From the NCBI GenBank assembly GCA_014607495.2, contig CP053153.1:8370001-8434000 (forward strand): DNA of 64,000 bases. The letters run 5' to 3'. This document shows, one piece after another, positions 57,396 to 64,000 of this stretch. Source of the stretch: Carposina sasakii. Lineage: Eukaryota; Arthropoda; Insecta; Lepidoptera; Carposinidae. How positions within the stretch are numbered: position 1 is the stretch's first letter; the number at the start of each line of letters is the position of its first letter. Made by a program: the position numbers and the translations under genes. Below the pieces are notes generated by a model, which did not search any database, was not told where the DNA came from, and was given only the letters and a program-made list of their open reading frames with translations.

Positions 57396-57796
57396 CAGGG
57401 TGTAAAAAGACAACAATGTTTTTTTAATACCTCGTATTCTTTGTAAGGTTACGATCATTTTCTTCTATGGAACCAACCCTGGGAAATGACAAAAAAATTA
57501 TGAAAAAATACTGTCATTTTATTGCAAGCAATGTAGGTATTCGTTTGTTGCGCAAAGTACAAATGTACCTACAAAACTAACATTATAATATTTTGACATG
57601 ATATCTTTGAAAAAAATGCTTGTTAACCGATTTCAGATGGATTTATGTCAAAAAAAAATGATAATATTAATGTAACTTTGGACCTGAATATCTTGGAAAC
57701 CCGTGGTTTCCCAGGGGTGCTTCCATAGAAAAAAATGATCGTTATCTTACAAAGAATATGAGGTATTAAAAGAACAAAGTTGTCTTTTTACACCCA
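57396..57796. mobile_element. MITE with CAGGGTGTAAAAAGACAAC ends
   Basis: CAGGGTGTAAAAAGACAAC at the left and GTTGTCTTTTTACACCCA at the right form a terminal inverted repeat. Subterminal 'aatacctcgtattctttgta' and 'acaaagaatatgaggtatt' extend it to nearly 45 bp, and interior 'atcattttcttctatgg' has an inverted partner. Strongly foldback. Confidence 0.85.
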
Positions 57797-57828
57797 GTAT
57801 AGTTATGGAGTGAACATTATGATCTATA

Positions 57829-58209
57829 CAGGATGATTTTTGGTCGTCAACGTTCCCAAAAACTACGGAATCTCCTCATCATCACGATCATTTTTCTCCA
57901 TGGAAGCATACATGGGAAGTGTCTGGTTCCCAAAATATTAGGGTCCAAAGTTGAGTAAATACTCGTAGACTGCGTTTTTCTGCATAAATGCACATAGACG
58001 CGCGTAGCAAGATTTTTTCACGAGAAATAATTAATATCTGTCTATAAAAAAACTAACATAAACACTAGACACTATAAATTACGCCAGATCAAGTAATAAA
58101 AAAAAATAAAAAAAAAAAAATCCCAGCATTTTTTTTTGGCATAAACTTACTTTATTTGATGTATAGAGTACGTACCCTTCGTTAAAGGTGGCCACAAAAA
58201 AACATCCTG
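57829..58209 (-). mobile_element. MITE family M copy 6 (381 bp)
   Basis: CAGGATGATTTTTGGTCGTC to GGCCACAAAAAAACATCCTG, TA flanks. Inverted relative to copy 5, which lies about 600 bp away. Confidence 0.85.
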
Positions 58210-59116
58210 TATACAGTATACAGTTACAGTTTCGATGTAATGAAATTTTTTCTTCACACACTACACATATATGTAAATAATCGGTTATATGATGCAATTC
58301 GACATCGTACTCATAAACTTGTATTTGTCTCTCTTTCACCAACCTATAATTTTACGAGTAAAAAAGAGACAACAATATGTTGACTTAAACAAAATTTGGC
58401 TACGCACACCTAGGCAACGCTGCGTAATACACAAAGGCGGCCAAATCCCGACCATTTTGAAATACTCATAACTCATTACGGTAGCTAACTACATTAGGTA
58501 ACTAGTTTTATCTTTGTCTTTATTGAGTAGGTACTCTATTTAAATTGGATAATCACGTTCTAAGTTATATTTTTTGGCAATTATGACCTGTTCTTCGATG
58601 AATATAATTTTCATTATAATTTATGTAAGTTGATTTTGTAATTTTTGGCTAAAACATTTATGTCTTCTTGATACACTTTATTTCAGATTACTCAAAACTA
58701 AAGATAAAAAAACATAGACCTTGCTACCAAGATTAACTTGTTCATAACATGTCCATGGTAAGAAGTATATCTGACTATAAAATAACCAAAATCAAATAGC
58801 GACAGACACAACGCCATAAACGCATTGCCTATCGACAACAAAAAATGCAAAATTTCATCAAAATCCGTTTTTTAGCCGTTAAGCGTGTTGTTGAAAAAAT
58901 GCAATCAAATGGTATCAAAGTATAGAGAAAGGAAATGATATCGCGTTCTATTTCGAAGGTAGCGCCATCTAGTCATTTAATAAAACAATGAACATTGTTA
59001 AACTTCGTGACAATACCACGCCGCCGTTTCGAATATTACTGGTAATTATTTTGAATTTTCTTATTTATAAATTATAAAACGGAGCTTGGTTAAATCACAT
59101 TTTTATTATGTTTCAG

Positions 59117-59390
59117 TTTCTGCATTTGCCTTACCAGGAATTTGCTTGCTAGAACCAGCGTGTTATGGAATATAAAGGACCTATCAAGGAGACCGCTGAC
59201 ACCGCCCATTACTCCAACACATTGCTATTCCCTAGAATTGGGTAAACTGCTGATGCCAGCTACACGTGTAACCTCGATTGGCGACAGCCAGGATACAACC
59301 GGAGACATACCAACCACTCTGTACCTAATATCGGAAGTCGTTAGTTAAGTTAATTGTAATTTTTATATTTTTGATAATTCTAATAAACGT
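59117..59390 (+). CDS. Unrecognised terminal-exon-like frame
   Basis: The acceptor TTATGTTTCAG precedes a frame open from 59117 (entering in phase 2, FCICLTRNLLARTSV...) to TAG at 59346-59348, about 77 residues. AATAAA at 59382-59387 follows, as at a gene end. It does not join in frame to gene 2's start exon: that splice would read only 11 residues before a stop. It lies inside the possible composite element, so it may be the last exon of a transposon gene. No family recognised; weak evidence. Confidence 0.25.
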
Positions 59391-59608
59391 TTAAAAGTAT
59401 GTAACTCGGTTTTTTTGAGCTCTCCTGCGCTGTGATTCGTAATTAGCGCTGTTGCCGCCGCAAAAAATATTTTTGTGGCAATCAATACAATGTCATCAAT
59501 ATTTTAATGTAGTCATACACATAGTAACTAGCGCCATCATTTAAAGTAAATATTTGATGAAACGCACTATAGTTCCGAAATCCGGCATACGAGTTGTTCT
59601 ATAAGAAA

Positions 59609-60361
59609 CGGCCCCCTGATTACGTAAAATTAGCGATCAGCAAAATTCGCGCGGTGGTCGCGCCAAAGACGCGCGATCTGTCAAAATAAATTCGTATTAC
59701 CTACCTAAGCCTATCATTCGCTAATCGTTTGCAAAATTTTTGCTAGCACACTAGCGCCAAAGACATATAAAGTAACAAAAAAAAATACAATGTAAAATGG
59801 CGACTGAGGAAACAGCTGATCTCACTTTATAAAACATTCTGAACGAATGGCAAAGGAATTTTTTAATAACACAGCATGAAGAGATCTACTGCTGATGTTG
59901 CACACGCACTGACTTACTAATTGAAAACATCACTTTACGGACACATGAACCTTTTTTTAGAAAAACACATTGCTACTTCTTAGAAAATAATAAAAAATGT
60001 GCTAAATTATAAAAACATACTCGACGTGAAAAGCTAAAGAGATATAAATGGAATACAATATAAATTATTTTACCACAGAATTGGCTGTACCTATGGTAGT
60101 TCGTTTCTGCCAACCTAATATTTATCGCAGTTTGACAGTTCGTTTGCTGGCTGGCTGATCGTTTTGCGAACTTTACGTAATACGAAAAAATGACAAATAT
60201 ATGAGGAAAAGACGATTTTATCGCTTTGCTTCTGCTTGATTGCTTTGGCTCTGCTATTGATCTTAGCTAATACGAATTTGACATTTAAATGCGAAAATTG
60301 TGCAAAATTCGCACAATTTTCGCTATCGCTTTGCTTTTGCAAGTTAGGTAATCAGCGGGGT
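59609..60361. mobile_element. About 750-bp MITE with CCCC.TGATTAC ends
   Basis: CCCCCTGATTACGTAAAATT on the left faces, inverted, CCCCGCTGATTACCTAACTT on the right. The interior is rich in 'gcaaaattcgc' and 'gctttgct' sub-repeats near both ends. No transposase frame. Confidence 0.65.
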
Positions 60362-61245
60362 AAGAATAAAATACTTTTTTTGATAATTTAGATTATCTTC
60401 TTCTAATGTAAATTTGGCAAATTTATTTAGTTTTCTGTTCACACTTATTTAAAGCTGGAGGTTACAATTCAACAATATCGAGTAGCGTTCATAATAACGA
60501 TTTTGGATATTATGTTCTTCTTACCCCGCCACCTATTCATCTTACCCCTGCATTATTTTTATGCTTAACATATTTTTGACCATTCATATTACATAAAGTA
60601 GTACCGAACGCAAAAGAAAAATGTTTTCCCTTTACCTACTCCTATCACTTTTTTTAAAACATAAACTTCCGTTTTATCAAGTTTCTAATACAACACTACC
60701 TATCTCATAAAAAAACCATTCCATCTTCCCCCTACTGACCTTAAACCTAAACTTAAGATTAGACCTACCTGTCCTTTTATGTCGCATCCATTAATGTCAA
60801 GAATGGAGACGAACATACCTACCTGTCCAATTTTAAGTTTGCGTTTAAGTGTAAGTCAGAAATATTACAATAATCGTGCCAACCACCGTTTATCGATGTG
60901 CTTACATCTCAACGATTTGGCAGCATTAGGGTAGCATACAATTTTTTATACAATGCAGCAAGTCCAAAAATTCAACCGGACTATGCATTCGACAAAAAAC
61001 CTTTGGATGCCTGCCAAATTGAAATTTGCCTTTTGTGATCTACCCGAGCATTGACTAGTGAATGGTACGAAATCAAAGAAATGACCTAGATAACTGAATA
61101 GATTGTGTGTAGTTATAATTGATTGGCTTATCATTCACATTAAGTACATTTGGGTAACTAATTGAATCCTATCCTTGGACACAATATGTTAACAGACTCT
61201 GTCCGCGTGAACTGCAAAAAAAAAAAACAAAATGTTGAATATATA

Positions 61246-61622
61246 CAGTGTGTTTTTTCGTTGCCACCCTTAACGAAGGGTACGTACGCTATACATCAAA
61301 TTAAGTAAGTTTATGCCAAAAAAAAATGCTGGGAAACGATGTAAATTTTTTTGATTTTTTTTTAAATTACTTGATCGGGCGAAATTTATAGTGTCCAGTG
61401 TTTATGCTAGTTTTTTTCATGGACAGAAATTAATTATTTCTCGTGAAAAAATCTTGCTACACCTTGCATTTATGCAGAAAAACGTAGTCTATTTACTCAA
61501 CTTTAGACCCTAATATTTTGGAAACCAGACACTTCTCAGGTATGCTTCCATAGAGAAAAATGATCGTGATGATGAGGAGATTCCGTAGTTTTCGGGAACG
61601 TTGACGACCAAAAATCAACCTG
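61246..61622 (+). mobile_element. MITE family M copy 7 (377 bp)
   Basis: CAGTGTGTTTTTTCGTTGCC to GACCAAAAATCAACCTG, TA flanks. Same orientation as copies 1 and 5. A scrap of the 'ctccgtccgcgtgaactgc' repeat precedes it at 61198. Confidence 0.85.
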
Positions 61623-61633
61623 TATATAGATAC

Positions 61634-61784
61634 ATAGATGCAGTTTAGAGCCTGAGAAACGACATAGGCTACTTTTTAATATTCCCGGAAAATATTTTTA
61701 TAACGTATAATGTTATTAAAAATTATTAAAAATATTAAAAAGTAGCCTATGTCGTTTTTAAGGCTCTAAACTTCATGTATGTAT
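61634..61784. repeat. Foldback with about 45-bp arms
   Basis: 'tttagagcctgagaaacgac' plus 'ataggctactttttaatatt' is repeated inverted as 'aatattaaaaagtagcctat' plus 'gtcgtttttaaggctctaaa'. The loop is about 60 bp and contains 'cccggaaaatatttttataa', a piece of the SINE/RTE-type repeat. Confidence 0.85.
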
Positions 61785-62011
61785 ATACCATTTTTCATTT
61801 TAATCAGTTCAGAACTTTTGGCGTGTAAGCGAGACAGAATTACTTTTCCATTTATAATAGGTATTAGTAAGGATTTACCAGTATGTGAACTTACGTTCTT
61901 ATTATTACTGATGATATTTTCCCCTGTGCTGATTCAAGGCTTCACTAGATTAAGCTGCATCGTTTTCTATGTATGTCGTAAGTAAGAGTCGACTAAGGAA
62001 CTCGGTAGGTA

Positions 62012-62188
62012 CTCTTATTTTGTAACTTGAGACCGGTCGGCAACCGGTCGCTAAACGTCAAAAGACGACTACGCGACCGATTCCAAGAAACCCTATTCTG
62101 TAATCAAGCAGTATGGTGCACTGACTACTTTTTAATCTAGTGGGATCCAGCGATTGCGACCGGTTGCAAGTTACAAAATCAGCCTGCG
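62012..62188. mobile_element. Short inverted-repeat element (177 bp)
   Basis: 'attttgtaacttgagaccgg' at the left faces 'ccggttgcaagttacaaaat' at the right, flanking several GACCGGT motifs. A small MITE candidate. Confidence 0.65.
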
Positions 62189-62513
62189 GATATTAGGTAT
62201 CTAAGGCGATAAACTAGCAACTTCTCACTGATCATTTATATCTGTCCCCACTAAGTTAAACAGGGCGTTGGTATTTATCTCCTTTATGACCCTGCAGTTC
62301 TAGGTACCCCATTTCAGGAACACAGCCGTGTTTATATGTGTTTTTAGAATAAAAGGACATTTGATTCCCTTGTTCTTTCTCAATTTCCCAAAGTTGTCCT
62401 GCATATATCTTTTAATCTATGGGGACGTATTGTAATGCTATTGTACTTCGTAGCCTATTAAATGATTAATAAGCACCTTTATTCTGTATATGTGTATGTT
62501 TCTATTGTTACAG

Positions 62514-62589
62514 GTAGATAGTGATACCGCCCTAAGCAACAAAAATACTTCCACTGCAGATAGACTTTCCAAAATATCTCTTATTAAAG
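62514..62589 (+). CDS. Gene 2, internal exon
   Basis: The acceptor TATTGTTACAG|GTA and donor TTAAAG|GTAAGC bound 76 nt, entering in phase 0 and leaving in phase 1. It reads VDSDTALSNKNTSTADRLSK then ISLIKG. The entry phase fits the exon ending at 55778. The composition is polar and Ser/Thr/Asn-rich, with no domain identified. Later exons must lie past the right edge. Confidence 0.45.
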
Positions 62590-62699
62590 GTAAGCGTATT
62601 TATAGATATATACAAATAATCATTTCTGAAAAAAACTATAAAAGTTCAAAAATGCATCGCTCAGTCTCAAACTAAATAAGAATATGGAAGGATTTTAGT

Positions 62700-63330
62700 G
62701 ACCAATTCTCCATACTATCTGGAAAAATAGACATGTCATTTAAAGGTGATTATAACTTCAAAATTATGTAAGTATTGTAATAAACAAAAATATTATATAA
62801 ATATAAAATTAACTAATACATAATTTAAATGAATTATTATTTATCTTATCGCGTTTATTTAGTTAATAGTACCTACAGCTAATATATAGATATGTATTTA
62901 TTTTCTATAATATATTCATAATATGAAAGTTTCGGAACCCAGATAAGAGATGGAGCTTTAAATAAGGTAAGCAAGGTGACAGATAATGGAGTTGGATCTC
63001 TATTCCTCTATAGGTAGTTGTTCTCATCTATGAAATGATCGCACACCGTGTGCGTTGAGTCCGCGATGGTCTGCGGTAAATCCTCGGCGTATTTTCCTCC
63101 CCCACGTTCTGCGTAGGCTATTATAGACAATTTCAATAACCGATCTCGAGAGATTTTATGCATGGTTCAGATTAAGGCATCTTCTCACTTTAAGCGCCTC
63201 AAAAATAGGCTGTTTTTGCGATTTTTTTTCGAGGATTTTTGCTTAAAATTATGGGATAAAACGGATCCTATGTAATAAACACATCTTTCAAGTACATGAA
63301 AAAATTTTTTTTTTATTTTTTTAAACAATT
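62700..63330. other. Intron of gene 2, nothing recognised
   Basis: AT-rich. 'ctccatactatctggaaaaat' at 62707 also occurs at 52350, a short shared scrap. No element borders seen. Confidence 0.35.
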
Positions 63331-63454
63331 ATTATAATACATCAGTAGCATCGAAAAACCCGTGTAAAAATGTTATGGTCGTGGCTTGTTGATGGTATCT
63401 CCGAGACGGGTCGTCTGAAACAAAAAAATAAAACTGTTTTAGATTCAGTATGTC

Positions 63455-63627
63455 AGTGGCTATAGCGCATATCATCAGATTTTTGATATTCGCGAAAATA
63501 ACAAAATGGCGCACGTTTTTCGAAAAAGTAAAAAAAAACCACGATTTTTTTGCAGTTTTTTGTAAAAAAAAAATTCTTAAAATCAAAATTTCAAAAATCT
63601 GATGATATGCGCTATAGCCATAACTAT
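63455..63627. repeat. Foldback with about 33-bp arms
   Basis: 'ggctatagcgcatatcatca' with 'gatttttga' is repeated inverted as 'tcaaaaatctgatgatatgc' with 'gctatagcc'. It lies just 3' of the minus-strand frame at 63769-63972, possibly in its 3' UTR. Confidence 0.8.
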
Positions 63628-63768
63628 GAAGCATATGTCATTCAAATTTCATGACAATCGGCCGGATAGTTTCCGAAATTTCATCAACAAAGCACCGAAA
63701 AACCTTGTTTTGAGATAACTGCGTTTAGTTTTGGTTGCAGAAAAATCATGAAAAAACCTTACCTCGGG

Positions 63769-63972
63769 TTAATCAGCGATGCCTGCTCCATACAATGGAC
63801 CTTCCGATTCTTCGTAGAAGGTGTGTTCGTCCAAAATAGCTTCCCTTCGTCTCGACCTAGTCTCTTTTGAAGCGTTAGAGCTGCGGCGGTTCCCTACGCG
63901 TACGCGATCACTGTCGCGTTTCTCGGCGTATTGAACGGCGATAGGGCCTAGTTTGACACCCATCACCTCCAA
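63769..63972 (-). pseudogene. C-terminal fragment of a probable transposon protein
   Basis: A minus-strand frame ending at TGA in 63769-63771 and open to at least 63972. It reads VMGVKLGPIAVQYAEKRDSD, then a basic ETRSRRREA stretch, and ends EGPLYGAGIAD. A G...Y....D..R...... (K/R)..R.RRR ... YGAG ending is typical of transposon-encoded proteins with a Mutator-type transposase domain in arthropods, as I recall them. No catalytic domain is in the window because it would lie past the edge. Intact or dead cannot be told. Confidence 0.35.
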
Positions 63973-64000
63973 AATTTTTAAAACAGGTTGTAGCCCTTCG

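Larger units (their letters stand above)
56798..60740. mobile_element. Possible 3.9-kb composite element with GGGGGAAGATGGAA ends
   Basis: GGGTGAGTGGGGGGAAGATG at the left (56798) faces CATCTTCCCCCTACTGACC at the right (60722-60740); read inverted these agree over about 20-24 bp. GGGGTAAGA motifs lie near both ends (56823, 60356) and TTACCCC near 60531 and 60545. Inside are two family M MITEs, a third inverted-repeat element, an exon-like frame with a polyadenylation signal, and a MITE at 59609-60361. It could be one old transposon filled by later insertions, or two related MITE ends that lie near each other by chance. Confidence 0.4.

Overview
The window looks like lepidopteran (moth or butterfly) nuclear DNA. 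It is AT-rich, full of short TACCTA/TAGGTA runs, and carries many repeats typical of Lepidoptera: fragments with the 'gacttcgtccgcgtg' core, tRNA-headed SINEs with ATC-type tails, and CAGG-ended short inverted-repeat elements. Coding density is very low. I see no rRNA, no functional tRNA and no CRISPR array.

Two probable host genes lie on the + strand. The first runs from 9165 to 35184. Four exons (9165-9371, 17902-18405, 28990-29128, 34877-35184) join in compatible phases to give a 385-residue cytoplasmic protein with two synaptotagmin-like C2 domains. The second is partial: a putative non-coding first exon with a core promoter (46638-46749), an exon carrying the start codon and a signal-peptide-like N-terminus (55679-55778), and an internal exon (62514-62589). 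It continues beyond the right edge.

Everything else is mobile DNA or unassigned intron/intergenic sequence. 1-8 kb: a decayed non-LTR retrotransposon, a 785-bp element (X1), and a Ty3/gypsy-type element on the minus strand with near-identical 279-bp LTRs but a gutted interior. 9.4-17.9 kb (intron 1): SINEs and several inverted-repeat elements. 18.4-29 kb (intron 2): SINE/RTE-type fragments and two CAGG-ended MITEs. 29.2-34.2 kb (mostly intron 3): a four-level nest, with a tRNA-type SINE split by a solo LTR, split by a hAT element with 8-bp target duplications, split by a DDE-type transposon. That innermost transposon has a 724-codon frame broken only by three in-frame stop codons. 35-46 kb: more repeats, including X2, an inverted copy of X1, inside a tandem duplication that preserves its empty site. 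46-64 kb: introns of the second gene, dense in two MITE families, plus a probable 3.9-kb composite element.

The best candidates for something undescribed are the innermost DDE transposon at 29662-33173, with eight direct TAG[A/T]GTC[A/G]GTCAC repeats flanking its gene, and the X1/X2 family. All identities come from reading the sequence and recalled family motifs; no database search was run.
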